Part shown: piece after piece, positions 11,104-22,269 of the stretch | How the letters are laid out: the number at the start of each line of letters is the position of its first letter | Numbering within the stretch: the first letter of the stretch is position 1 | Assembly: GCF_018294505.1 (NCBI RefSeq) | Contig: NC_057811.1 | Coordinates: forward strand, 408,768,968-408,832,967 | Reading direction: 5' to 3' | DNA length: 64,000 bases | Source of the DNA: Triticum aestivum | Lineage: Eukaryota; Streptophyta; Magnoliopsida; Poales; Poaceae | Program-made: the position numbers and the translations under genes | Notes under the pieces: model-generated | Database searches by the model: none | What the model saw: the letters and a program-made list of their open reading frames with translations, nothing else | Told to the model about the DNA's origin: nothing

Positions 11104-12955
11104 GGCCTGGGTGACCTGGGTGGCTGGCCTTCTTGCCTCCTCCTCAACGAGAGTCCTGCTCAACGGAATCCCTGGGAAAGTTATATATAACAGGCAAGGT
11201 TTTCGGCAGGCGGACTCTATGTCTCCCCTGCTATTTGTTCTGGTCATGGAGGGCCTCCATCACTTGCTGCAGCATGCGGCAACGGCGGGTGTGCTCACTC
11301 CGCTGGCGCCCACTGGACTACGCCATAGAACCTCTATATATGCCGACGACGTAGTCACGTTTCTCAGACCGAATGTCCAGAGCTTAAGGGCGTGTGCAAC
11401 ACTGCTAGCTGATTTTGGCATGGCTTCAGGACTTCGCACGAACATGGCCAAGTGCTCCGCGCACCCTATTCGTTGTTCGGGGGAGCAAGTGCAGTTGATA
11501 GCCGATGAGCTGGGATGCCAATTCACGGGATGGCCATGCCGCTACCTGGGGCTACCTTTGGGATTGCGCAAAATCTCGGCAACACAATTACAGTACTTGG
11601 TGGATATAATGGTTGATCGGCTTCCTGCATGGCAAGCTAGGATGCTCTTCAGGGCTGGGCGTCTAGAGCTAGTCAAGACCACACTAGCGTCTATGCCCAT
11701 ACATGCAATGGTGGCACTCGACCTGCCGGTGAAAACTATAGAAGCAGCAAACAAGATTTGTCGCGGGTAAGGGACGCCGCGATGTACATGGAGGCCACTG
11801 TTTGGTGGCGTGGGACCAAGTTTGCATGCCAAAGGAATATGGCGGCCTTGGCATTCCAAACTTGCGTCTTCTCAATGCGGCACTCAGAGCTTGATGGCCT
11901 TAGCTGATGAGAAAGGAGCATGATCGACCATGGAATGAGTTCAACCTGCAAGTCTCATCGGATTCCTTGAGCATCTACAAGGCGACGACCAAGTGCACAC
12001 TAGGAAATGGTGAGGTCGCACTCTTCTAGACAGATTGGTGGCTGTGGGACGGACGGATCCAAGACATCATGCCAAACTTATTCGCGGCTGTGAGGAGCAG
12101 AGCACGGAAAAGAACGGTGAAGAAAGCCATTGTGGACAGATGGTGGCAAGACGTGTCACCTAACATGTGCCCTCAAGCACTGAGCGAGTTCCTACAGCTT
12201 GTAGACAGGACCCAACACATCCAGCTCCTGGATAATATTGAAGACAAGCTAGTCTGGGCTTGGGAGGCAAATGGCTGCTTCTCGGCAAGATCGGCTTACC
12301 AAGCGTTCTTTGCTCGGAGAGTAGAGACCAATGGAGCCATGCAAATATGGCGATCGAGGGCGCCGGCGACCTGCAAGCTGTTCGCATGGTTGGCGGCTAG
12401 GGAGAGGTGCTGGACGGCAGACATGCTTGCGCGACGACAACTAACACACCCCCCTGCTTGTCCATTCTGTGATCAAGCGCCAGAAACAATCAATCACATC
12501 ATGCTTGGCTGTGTCTTTGCGAGGCAGGTGTAGCTGACCATCCTTGATCACTGGGACAAACCTATATGGCTACCAAGCGTGGATGCTAGTCTGATGGAAT
12601 GGTGGACCTCCGTACACCCACAACCAAAGCTTAGGAAGGAGACATGGACTGTAATTGCACTGGTTGCGTGGATGTTGTGGAAGCATAGGAATGAGGTCAT
12701 GTTCGATGGAGCCACTCCTTCCACGAGTGAGCTTCTCAGGAAGATCGAGTTGGAAGGGCAAGATTGGAGGGCGGCTAGCCTTCTGCGCGAGGCAGGATCG
12801 CTCCCGATTAGAGTAGATGAGTGGGCCAATAGTGAGTAATTCGCATGTCGAATATTGGCTATGCTAGCCGTGGATAAGTTGTAAAACTATATGCCTTTCT
12901 AGGCTTTTTCTATCTATGATCTCGATACGTCAACCTTTGACGTGTCCTTAAAAAA
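11104..12955 (+). mobile_element. 5'-truncated LINE (non-LTR retrotransposon)
   Basis: This LINE retains the second half of ORF2 and a short 3' tail ending in an A-run at about 12949-12955. It sits head-on in DUF295 copy 1, and its 5' break coincides with the end of gene homology at about 11103. No target-site duplication is visible: sequence after the A-run does not match the gene side, so insertion was accompanied or followed by a deletion that removed the F-box half. It belongs to a different lineage from the LINE at 14046-19792, as shown by YADD rather than FADD and little similarity. Confidence 0.85.
11111..12839 (+). pseudogene. LINE ORF2 fragment: reverse transcriptase C-part and zf-RVT
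   Basis: Readable landmarks in order are a degenerate RQGxxxSPLLF motif at about 11195-11235 (RQADSMSPLLF), the polymerase box YADD at 11339-11350, CRYLGLPLG near 11540, and the GxxxLVKTTLASMP thumb motif near 11660. The zf-RVT motif CPFCDQAPETINHIMLGC lies at about 12455-12515. The frame is interrupted near 11770, 11900-12030 and 12530 by stops and shifts. The endonuclease and the front of the RT are absent. The product would reverse-transcribe LINE RNA at the nick, but this copy cannot do so. Confidence 0.85.
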
Positions 12956-13013
12956 AGCGCCAACTCGTCTGCTAGGTAATCATGCTCCTAAACTTGAATA
13001 AGGGTGTGGGTAG

Positions 13014-13349
13014 AACTCAGTCGACTGAAGCTTAACAAAGTCTCGGTCGAGTGATGTCAGCGTAGGTTTTTTGTTACAAGCGGTACGGTTGGATGCTACA
13101 AGCAGAGACAAAAAATGTTGCGACAATATTGCAAGCAACGACCACAAATGCTATAACCGTCCTAACTAAAATGCTACAACCGTCAATGAAGGATATTGCA
13201 ACCGATGAGATGATGTGCTACAATCGGTGAGGGACGACATGCTACAACCAATAAGATGGATGCTGCAACCATAGGAAAAATGTTGCAAAGGATGGAAGAA
13301 AATGCTACAAGGTCGACTAAGACTTGGTTAAATCTCAGTCGACTGAGTT
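13014..13349. mobile_element. MITE-like element with AACTCAGTCGACTGA inverted ends
   Basis: The left end AACTCAGTCGACTGA (13014-13028) followed by TTAACAAAGTCTCGGTCGA is mirrored at the right by a diverged inverse ending CAGTCGACTGAGTT (13336-13349), giving arms of about 38 bp. Between them a short word, ATGCTACAACC or GTTGCAA, recurs about ten times. There is no coding capacity. The target duplication is unclear. The arms and size fit a Mutator-type or related MITE. Confidence 0.6.
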
Positions 13350-13385
13350 TTAGCAAGCCCATTTGAATAATGCTTGCATTTTTTA

Positions 13386-13790
13386 TCTATTGGGAGAAAC
13401 TTGTTGAAACTCTTCGAGATTGAATATAAGGGTAGTTTGATTTTTTGAGATTTTCTTGGAATTTATCTGGATTTTTTTGGCCAAACTTTGACCCAAAATA
13501 ACTTTGAATTTGATTTTTTCCTAATTTTTTCTACTTTATCAAGCTTGCTGAAGCTTTCCCAGATTGAAAATAATGGTAGTATGGGTTTTTGAGAAAACAT
13601 TTAAATTTTTCTGTTTTTTTAATTGGCAAAATTTGACCCAAAATGACTATGAATTTGAATTTCTGTTGTAATTTTTTTCTATTTTGCAACACTTGTTGAA
13701 ACTTTTCCAGATTGAACATAAGGGTAGTGTGGATTTTTGGGAACTGTTTCAAATTTTTCTGGGAACTTTCATTTTTGAAAAAAAAATTAA
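13386..13790. repeat. three diverged ~145-bp tandem repeats
   Basis: Copies share the words CTTGTTGAAAC, CCAGATTGAA, AAGGGTAGT and TTTGACCCAAAAT in the same order. The AGATTGAA landmark lies at 13417, 13561 and 13709. The repeats are AT-rich and non-coding. They lie between the MITE-like element and the start of DUF295 unit 2. Confidence 0.7.
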
Positions 13791-14028
13791 CACATGAAAC
13801 TTCAATTTTTTGGAGTGTCGTAGAATCAATATACTCATATATTGGTTGTAGTAACATCCATGTTATGAGATGGAAGGAGAAATAGTTTCTTAGTTTGTCT
13901 CCATTCTCGACTTCTTGTACCAATGGTCGCACAACGGGAAGGATTTTTACGGTCTATGAACAAAGCCTAATCTTTTTTGCTATCATCCCATCTCTCTAGT
14001 CATCATAGTGGATGTCCAAGGCATGTCT

Positions 14029-14045
14029 GATTCCAAACTAATGTC
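14029..14045. repeat. target-site duplication, left copy of LINE 14046-19792
   Basis: GATTCCAAACTAATGTC occurs here and again at 19793-19809, directly after the LINE A-run. The unoccupied site is recognisable in paralogous unit 1 near 9212-9228 as GATCCCAACCAAGGTCAC. This establishes both ends of the insertion. Confidence 0.95.
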
Positions 14046-14160
14046 CATGTGTCCATATTGTACATCATGTTTTTCCTCTAGGGTTTCCTAGAGTCCACCT
14101 CTTTTCGGCGGCGACGCTGAAGTCTAGGGCTTCCACGTCAGATCACCGGCGATTGCTACC

Positions 14161-15614
14161 ATGCGTGTGTGATCGACGTCCCAGGAGGTGAGCAACGAAG
14201 CTGATCCTACGACTGCATGGAGATTTCGGGGGGGTGCGAAGGGAGGAGTAGGGTCGAACGGCGCCGGACGGGAGGAGAGGGTGCGGAGGGCGGATGACTT
14301 GGGTGCTGAAGATCCGCAAGATCCGGCCGTGACGGAATCTGCGGAGGGAGCGGGGGAGGCAAAAAGCACGGAAGTGGATGTGGAAGACGAGGATCAGGGT
14401 TACTGGGATCATTATGGCCCAGATCCGAGCCTGGAGGACGCGTTTGAAGGACTCAATTTGCATGGTGAAGAAGAGGAGGATTTGGACTTGTCAGGGGAGG
14501 TGGATGAATTGATCAAAGATGTTCGATGGCTAGCGCTGTTTAGGGTTCATACCATGCGCCCGTTTAGTCATGCTGCCCTGCTGAACTCGATGTGCAATGC
14601 TTGGGCCTGTGCACAGGGGGTAACTTTCAACATCAAGGGGCCTAACCTATTCTTGGCTCAGTGCCATTGTTTGGGCGATTGGAAGCGCGTGATGGAAGGG
14701 GGGCCATGGCAGTTTCACCAATGTTTCAGACTACGCTCTTAATATGTTTCCTTTGTGGGCAAGAATCAAAGGCTTACCTGATGGGTTGACTAGGAAGAAG
14801 GAGTTGGCGGAGAGGGTGGCGAAGAAGGTCGGAGATCCACCGTTTACAGTGGTAGTAAATGAAGGAAAGATCAATCCGGCGAGCTGCCTGAGGGTTCGAG
14901 TCTTTGTGAATGTTACAAAACCTCTTGTGAGATTCATCCCAATCACTTTGAAGGAAAGGAAAAAATATCCAGTGTTCTATGAGAAGCTGCCGGACTTTTG
15001 TTTCTTTTGCGGTCGTATGGGGCATGTTGTGGAGGAATGCGGGCACGGAACGCATGACCTGAGTTTATGTGAATGGGGGGACTAGCTTCACTGGTCGGGA
15101 GAACCGATTAGTGGTAATACTATGGGGGAGAGGGGGTTGGACGAATGCAGGCAGGGGTGGAGGAGGTGCTAGGGGTTGAAGTCGAGGAGGAGGTAGAAGT
15201 GGGAGAGGTTGAGGTGATAGAGGAGGAAGGGCAGCTAGTACAGGAGGTCGGGGTGGAGTGGAAGTACATGTAGATGAAGTTGTGGGTATGGATCTCGTCC
15301 AGTATAAAACTATGCTACGTGAACAGGACCGATCAGCTAGGAAAAGGCTGGTAAGTGACGATGGTACTATAAATGTTCGAGGCCAACGAGTCCCTAATCT
15401 GGCTGGGAAAGTAGCATATACTGTTCTTTTGATTGAGGGAGGTGCGGCACCGGAGGTGACAGCTGCAGTTGTGAATCCAAACTCCACACCAGGGAAACTG
15501 CCGATTGTGAAGAGAAGAAGGCAGGGGGAGGGAGTGGATGGAGAGGTAGAGCAAACCGACATGGACACTTCATATGAGGCGGCCTCCGAGACGGAGGACC
15601 GCCGGTCCCAATGA
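14161..15614 (+). pseudogene. LINE ORF1 (DUF4283/zinc-knuckle RNA-binding protein)
   Basis: ORF1 proteins bind LINE RNA in the cytoplasmic particle. The natural start is probably ATG 14161, which runs into TGA at 14170 (probably from CGA); the frame is open again to 14742. The N-part is acidic and Gly-rich. The central part has the DUF4283 hallmark LxxWKRVMEGGPW at about 14675-14710. A deletion or frameshift near 14720-14745 loses the residues after GGPW. The frame resumes as MFPLWARIKGLP and runs to a CX2CX4HX4C knuckle (CFFCGRMGHVVEEC) at about 14998-15040. A TAG at 15083-15085 ends that frame. A last frame, 15258-15614, covers the charged tail, whose TGA overlaps the ATG of ORF2. Confidence 0.85.
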
Positions 15615-18600
15615 ATTGCCTAAGTTGGAACTGCCGGGGAGGGGGGAACTCTCGGACAGTTCGAGAATTAGCGACGGTATGTCAGCCGCGTTCCCCCATG
15701 TTTGTGTTCTTATGTGAGACTCGGCAAAAGGAAGCTAAGATGAGGAGGATACATAATTGCTTGGGATTAAAAGGATTCTGTGGCGTTGACAGCGATGGAT
15801 TAAGTGGAGGGCTGGCTGTTTATTGGCATGAGAATTGTGTTGTTGAGATAGTTGACAAAGATGAGCGTCATATTGATGCTCTCGTTTGGCTCCAGGAGGG
15901 TGCAAGTCAATGGCGTATTACTTTCGTCTATGGTGAACCCCGTGTTGAAAATAGGCACCTCATGTGGGCTAAGCTACAGAACCTGAAAATTGTAAGTGAC
16001 TTGCCTTGGCTTGTAATCGGCGATTTCAATGAAGCGATGTGGGACTTCGAGCATTTGTCGGCCACTCCTAGGGCGGCGGCTCAGATGCTAGCTTTTCGCG
16101 ATGTACTTGAAACTTGCGAGCTGGTGGACCTTGGTTTCTCTGGAGTTTCATTCACGTATGATAACAGGCGAAGTGGTATGGGTAATGTGAGAGTTCGGTT
16201 GGATCGGGCAGTTGCTACATGTTCGTGGAGAAATATGTTTGCTTATGCTTCGGTTGAGCATGTTGTTTCACCATGTTCAGATCATGTTATGTTACTTTTA
16301 AAGGGAGAGGTTGATCCAGGTCCTGCAAGTGCAAAGAGTAGAAGGTATGAAGTTTTTTGGGAAACAGATTCTGCACTACCTGAAGTCATAAAGGATGCAT
16401 GAGCTGCGGTAGGTGTGGTGCAGAATTTGGGACAGTTGAGAGATGCTCTATCAAAAACCATGCTATGCCTTGGTTCATGGAGCAGAAAATTTGGCAACAT
16501 TAAGAGGGAGCTTGCCAAGTCTCGAACTCAGCTAGAGGAGCTTATGAATATGAATGCGGATAGACAAGATATAAGAACAGTAACTGATAGGATGAGCGAT
16601 TTATAATACCAGGAGGAGATGATGTGGCTCCAAAGGTCAAGAATATCTTGGCTTAAGGAGGGCAACCGGAACACAAAGTTTTTTCAGAGCAAGGCCATTT
16701 GGCGGGCAAGAAAGAATAAGATTCGAGAATTGACAGATAGTATTGGGGTAGTACACTCCGACTTTGCTGCCATGGGGAAACTTACAACGGATTATTTCTG
16801 TAACTTGTTTTTGGCAAACACATCACTAGATGCAGCCCCTGTGATTGACTTAGTGCAACCCTTGGTGGCGGAAGAGGATAGTATTAAGCTTTGTGCACCG
16901 TTTACCGATAAGGAAATTTCAGACGCTATGTTCCAAATTGGGCCCTTGAAGGCACCGGGACCAAACGGGTTCCCCGCCAGATTTTTCCAGCGGAATTGGA
17001 GCACCGTGAAAGATAGCGTGATTGCAGCAGTAAAAGATTTCTTTTGTACGGGTATCATGCCGGAGGGAGTAAACTCTACTTCCATTGTTCTTATTCCAAA
17101 AATTGCTGACCCTACAAAGTTGTCTGAATACAGGCCTATCAGCTTATGCAACGTGATTTACAAGGTCATCTCAAAGTGCCTGGTGAACCGTTTGCGTCCA
17201 CTCCTGGATGATTTAATATCAGTGGAACAGAGGGCGTTTATCCCTGGCAGGATGATAACTGATAACGCTTTGGTGGCCTTTGAGTGCCTCCACTACATTA
17301 AGCAAGAGAAGGATCCTACGAAAAGCTTTTGCACTTACAAGCTCGATCTATCTAAAGCTTATGATAGGGTGGACTGGGTTTACTTGAAGCAGGTGATGCA
17401 AAAGTTGGGTTTCTCTCAGCGATGGATTGACTGGATAATGACGTGTGTCACATCGGTGAGGTATTCTGTCAAACTTAATGGAACTCTCTTGGATTCATTT
17501 GCACCGTATCAAGGGCTTCGGCAGGGGGACCCTCTTTCACCGTATCTATTTTTGTTTGTGGCTGATGGACTCTCGGCAATTTTGAGAAATAAAGTGCAAG
17601 CCGGAGCTCTCTCACCAGTTCAAGTTTGCAGAAGGGTGCCAGGTATATCCCACTTGTTATTTGCTGATGACACCATGCTGTTTTTTGAGGCTTCTAGAGC
17701 CCAAGCAGAGAGTGTAAAAGGGGCATTAGATATGTATGGCTCAGCTACAGGTCAAAGCCTTAATTACAACAAATGCTCAATTTTCTTTGGTGAGGCTTGT
17801 CCAGCGGCAGTTCAAGAGGAAGTCAGAGATGTGTTGAATGTTACCAGCTTGGTCTTTGAGGAAAAATACCTAGGCCTCCCCACACTTGAGGGCCGCATGT
17901 CCAAGGGCAAGTTTCAGAATCTTCAAACTAGTCTGACTAAACGACTCGTTCAGTGGGGTGATGGACACCTAGCCCAGCCAGGAAGAGAAGTTTTGATAAA
18001 GTCAGTAGCCCAGTCGTTACCAACGTACATTATGGGCGTGTTCAAGCTGCCATACTCGGTGTGCGATGATCTCACAAGGATGGTAAGGAATTTCTATTGG
18101 GGTCGGAAAAAGGCAAAAGGAAAGTTCATTGGAAGGGTTGGGATCATTTGCTGCAACCCAAGGATAGGGGTGGTTTGGGTTTTCGGGATTTCCGTTTGTT
18201 CAATCAAGCGCTATTGGCTCGCCAAGCTGGCGTTTAATATCCAGACCGGAAAGCCTATGTGCACAAGTTCTCAAAGCACGATCCTACCCACACGGCAAGC
18301 TTGAGGATACTGTTTTCACGGGTAATGCCTCCTCCTCATGGCAAGCAGTCAGCCATGGTCTAGACTTACTAAAGAAAGGGTTAATATGGCGTGTTGGGAA
18401 CGGCAGAAGCATAAGAGTGTGGCGAGACAACTGGATCCCCCGACCCTTTTCTTTCAGACCCATCTCACGGCAAGGCGTGTGCCGTACGCGTTTTGTCTCT
18501 GACTTGTTAAATGATAATGGATCTTGGAAGGTTGAGCTGCTCTCTCGCTTTTTCGTTGCTGCTGATGTTGAAGAGATCATGAAGACCAGGGCTTCTCCGA

Positions 18601-19760
18601 GACTAGATGATGATTTCCTTGCATGGGCACCTGAAAAGCATGGAGTCTTCACAGTTAGGAGCGCCTATCGCCTGGCGTTTGATGAGCTGCACCAAGGGTC
18701 CGTGGCCTCCTCTAGCTCAGCGCCGACGGGAGCCAGGGGATGCTGGAAGTTCATTTGGAATTGCGGTGCTACACCTTCGATTGCAAATTTTGCATGGCGA
18801 GTGGCAACGGACAGTCTACCGACCTGGAAAAATAAGTGCAGGATCGGCCTTGAGACTACTAGTACATGCCCAGTTTGTGGAGCTGCAACAGAAGACAATT
18901 TTCACCCCTTTGTGAAGTGTCAATATGGCCGGGATCTGTACAAGTCAATGGCAAAAATTTGGAGACTGCCCAATATAGAGACATTCATTCCTACTGGCAA
19001 GGAATGGCTGATGCATGTCCTAGCTAATTTGAGCGATTTGGAACGGTGCATGCTGTTGATGATCTTCTGGAGAGGCTGGTACGTAAGGAATGAGCTAGTA
19101 CACTCTAAGCCTGCTCCGCCAATGGACGTATCCATCAGGTTCTTGCAAAGCTATATGGAGTCCTTGATGACAGTAAAGTCAAACTCACGTTGTGACCCTG
19201 CTAAAGGGAAGATGGCGATCGTTCTGGACGGTGCCACTAAGCATACAAGTGCAGCGGTGGGTGCTCTGCCGACGTGGTCTAGGCCGGTGAATGGATGGGT
19301 AAAACTTAATATAGATGGGTCTTTTGTCTCAAGTGAAATAGCTGGAGCAGGGATGATTCTGAGAGACTCGGATGGCAAGATCATCTTCTCGGCGTGCAGG
19401 GCTCTATTCTCCTGTAGAGATGCTTTGGAGGCTGAACTGTGTGCCTGTATGGAGGGCATCTCCTATGCTTTGCAGCGGTCAGATTTGCCTATTGCAGTCG
19501 AATTGGACTCTCTTGTGGTGGTATCTATGATCACATGTGATGGTTGTGATCGGTCTTCTTATACTTTTCTGGTAAAGGAGATTAGATATCTTCTTAGTCT
19601 TCGTCAATCTTGTATTACTCATGTCTCGCGGTCGCAAAATAAGGCCAGCGATAGTCTAGCTGCTTTTGGTAGAGCTCAAGGTAGAACCATGACCTGGATT
19701 GGTTCGGCTCCTCCGGATGTGTTAGAACTGGTTGCGATGGATTGTACTGATACTATCTAA
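15611..19760 (+). pseudogene. LINE ORF2: endonuclease, reverse transcriptase, RNase H
   Basis: This is the single polypeptide for target-primed reverse transcription. Domains in order are as follows. The APE-type endonuclease spans 15611-16320, with NCRG, FLCETR, VIGDFNEAM and the SDH box near 16278. The reverse transcriptase spans about 16880-17800, with KAPGPNG, LDLSKAYDRVDW, GLRQGDPLSPYLF and FADD at 17660-17671. The zf-RVT spans 18749-19000 (CPVCGAATEDNFHPFVKC). The RNase H spans 19290-19690 (NIDGSF, EAELCA, ELDS and a final SDSLA). Full length would be about 1380 residues. Lesions are TGA at 16400, TAA at 16604 and one-base shifts near 18120 and 18230. Catalytic residues are otherwise retained. 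Start chosen: ATG at 15611, inside the ATGA overlap with ORF1, as expected for termination-reinitiation. Confidence 0.92.
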
Positions 19761-19792
19761 GTAATACAAGTTTTGAACCCGCAAAAAAAAAA

Positions 19793-20319
19793 GATTCCAA
19801 ACTAATGTCACACACGAGGAGGTAGTCCCTATGGTGTGACAATGCAAAAGTGAGGCACATGTATATATGTGGACTCAACCGTAGTAGACGTGAGAAAATA
19901 AACATTAGCCGTCACAAGATCATTCTCATCTCCCCTATGGCTATGGCCGTTGCACCGGCACTGTAGGGAGGATTGGAGGGGATTATTGTCTCTCATCAGT
20001 TCATTAGCAGGTTTTGGTGTCACGGTGATGTTGCTTCGACGGTGATGGCAATCTCGTCTCGAATAAAAATCCTCCTACTTCAATATCACCATACTAGCCC
20101 AGCTGTCTGTCAAAATCGAGGTGGTGGTCTACGGTTGAAGCGATTCAGTGAGGTATTTTAAGGTACATCAATGGATAGATTTCTTGATGTCAAGAACAGC
20201 TATGGTGGTGCTACGATAGCAAGTTTAGTTTTGGCTTCCATAAGAATGTGGGGCATATAGTCATAGCTATAGTTTTTTCCTTTATTTAGAGTCATGTTTT
20301 GTCACTGGATTAAGTTATA
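19793..20319. other. target-site duplication right copy and 3' flank of DUF295 unit 2
   Basis: The first 17 bases repeat 14029-14045. What follows continues the duplicated flank interrupted by the LINE: GGACTCAACCGTAGTAG at about 19871 matches 9281 in unit 1, and CTATGGCTATGGC at 19935 matches 9343. No gene is recognised. Confidence 0.7.
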
Positions 20320-20401
20320 CTCCCTTCGTCCCCAAATAAGTGTCTCAACTTTATACTAAAGTTAGTATAAAGTTAAGACATTTATTTTGGAATGGAGGAA
20401 G
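20320..20401. mobile_element. Stowaway MITE (82 bp)
   Basis: CTCCCTTCGTCCCCAAATA at the left is mirrored by the right end TGGAATGGAGGAAG, and TA flanks both sides (20318-20319 and 20402-20403), the target preference of Tc1/mariner-derived Stowaway elements. The core is an inner hairpin, ACTTTATACTAA/TTAGTATAAAGT. It lies in the duplicated flank of DUF295 unit 2, at the same TA as a different Stowaway in unit 3. Confidence 0.9.
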
Positions 20402-20529
20402 TACTATACTTGGTTGTATCCAATGTTTTTTGCATGCCATAATATAAAGTATAAACCATATTTGTCACAATTGTAACAGACAAAAGGCACACAGTTGAAT
20501 TGGCGGTGACACCCTAATCTATCACATAC

Positions 20530-20785
20530 ACATACATACACTCACCCCCTATGAGCGCACGTGCGCACGCGCACACAAACACACATCCTATTCTTGTGAG
20601 CATCTCCGAGATACTGAGCTGGCACAATATCTTGAGATTGAAAAAGTCACCATAGACGCTTCATAGTTGAAGGGAAAAAAATGCAAGTATTGGTGCTAAA
20701 TCTAGGACTTGAACCCTAGTGGGCTGGTTGACGAGAAGGAACACAACCTTATGAGTTATGCTCAGCATGCTCCTAATGCATAAAC
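20530..20785 (-). mobile_element. SINE-like repeat (tRNA-derived head)
   Basis: Read on the minus strand, the head at about 20785-20700 holds a word matching the RNA polymerase III B box, GGTTCAAGTCC (20709-20719), preceded by an A-box-like stretch. The body and an AC-rich tail run left to about 20530. A near-identical repeat lies at 25135-25395, and a partial one at about 23010-23220, each just downstream of a DUF295 3' end. Unit 1 lacks it. The family may be Au-like, but I cannot confirm this. Confidence 0.55.
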
Positions 20786-20789
20786 TTGT

Positions 20790-22264
20790 TTAGTGTGGAG
20801 GAAAGATCCATGTTGTGGTATTGAAGTGAAGAAATTTTTCCCTCCAGAAATGACCAATGCGTCTTGCCTGGGAGGATTTCATGCAGAAGACTTCACCAAA
20901 ATCAACAAAATAAATAGCATTTCGTTCTACCTTCCCACGGGCTAAAACAGACTTACTGAAGAGTTTGCTGATGAAAAGCGTTTGGCCACCTAGTTCACCG
21001 CCGGAGATCGGAACCCATGCACCTGCATTGAAATCGGCCACGAAAACCTCCACCTTGCAAGTGAATCTCATATTCGCTTCTCCAATCACCATGAGAAGCT
21101 TCCCGCATGACTCAACCAAGTACCGAAAGATCATAGAGTCGACTTCAACTTGGATGCCGTAGCCTACCATGCCATCCCTAGCTTTCAACATCATGATGTG
21201 ATTAGGACGTTTGCCTTTGCCCTCTGCGCTAAGAAGCTCGTCATTATCCTTCTCAGCCTCACCATTGTTTTACCCGTCACCCACATAGCCTCTGTTGTTT
21301 CCGTCCTCGTCCTCATCATCGTCTGCTACATTGGCATTATCAATGTTGCTCCAGATGACCTGCTCAATACTAGTGGCCATGGGTATGCCGTCGAGATCGT
21401 CAAAGGTGATAGGGAGCCAGATAAGCTCCTCGTCCATGGTGATTCCCCATAATTTGTCCCCAAGAAATGCAACGTCGATGATGACGCCCCAATTTATTTG
21501 CGGCTGTGGTAAAAGTGCACCCTTCCCTCGCTGAATTGAAAATATAGGGAGATCCTTGTTGTTGGTCATAACTACGATGGGGTCATCTGGGGTCGATCGC
21601 ATGAGCACTTTGCGGATCATGAAAAACTCGGAGACATCACCGATGACGGCGTCCAGCTCCGGGAGCGGCACGGTTTCCCTTGAGAAAGGATTGTGCAAGA
21701 AGTAGGCATGCCTTTCCTCGCCGTGCGTCCAGTCAAGAGCGAGCCAACTGTCGGTGGAGCCAACGCATCGCAGGTTGTCGGGGAAAGAGGTGGCCGGTTT
21801 CGGCCCGGAGAACTCCAAAGCGAGCTGGTCCAGAAAGAAGCCGCCCGGCAGCACGCTCCACGGCTGTTGCCGCCGCGGAAAACCGAGCGCCAGATACGGC
21901 GCCACGATGGCTGGCGTTGGGAGGTCGGGGGAAACAGTCCCGAGAAACGGCGCTCGGCACTGACCGAAGGTGGTGGTTTTCCAGGAGACGAAACGGAGTA
22001 CCAGGAACGGCAGACTGCGTCGATCCACGGCAGCTGCCGTTGGTAGGGGCAGGGGACCGAGCGCCAGGAACGGCACACGGAGCTGAAGCGAGCGCGATCG
22101 GCCGGGTCTGGGAGGCCCGCGACGATGAGGCCTAGTAGCTCCTGTGGGAGTTCGGACCACGGCGGCGGCAGCGAGGGGACGGCGCGCCATGAACTGCACG
22201 TCGCTCGGAGGCCTGCGACGATGGGAGCGAGGAGGTTTTCAGGCCACGGTGACGGCGATGTCAT
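20790..22264 (-). pseudogene. F-box/DUF295 protein, copy 2
   Basis: This copy spans the full gene. The start ATG lies at 22262-22264 and the F-box at about 22160-22040 (WSELPQELLGLIVAGLPDP, then RARFSSVCRSW). The DUF295 propeller part follows (LPGGFFLDQL, AYFLHNPFSR, LPELDAVIG, DLPIFSIQRGKG) and ends at 20790 in TWIFPPH. Two lesions separate it from a working gene. A four-base deletion near 21880 shifts the F-box frame away from the propeller frame. A CAA-to-TAA change (stop at 21270-21272) lies in the acidic insert. After that stop the frame is intact for another 160 codons, including FISKLFSKSVLA. Expected product size is about 480 residues. Known family role: F-box proteins bridge SKP1 to a target; no target is known here. 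Confidence 0.88.
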
Positions 22265-22269
22265 CTATC

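Larger units (their letters stand above)
14046..19792 (+). mobile_element. full-length LINE (RNase H-containing plant non-LTR element)
   Basis: This 5.75-kb non-LTR retrotransposon is bounded by a perfect 17-bp target duplication and ends in an A-run (19783-19792). It has a ~115-bp 5' UTR, ORF1 (14161-15614), ORF2 (15611-19760) and a very short 3' UTR. ORF2 carries endonuclease, reverse transcriptase, zf-RVT and a C-terminal RNase H, the arrangement of plant L1-type LINEs. Both ORFs contain a small number of stops and frameshifts, so this is a dead but fairly recent copy. It lies in the 3' flank of DUF295 unit 2. Confidence 0.95.

Noticed and set aside
13531..13932. Minus-strand 133-codon Phe/Lys/Asn-rich frame
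   Set aside because: It comes from AT-rich tandem repeats and is not conserved between the repeat units.
18284..19459. Minus-strand frames opposite LINE ORF2
   Set aside because: They are shadows of the RNase H and zf-RVT coding region.
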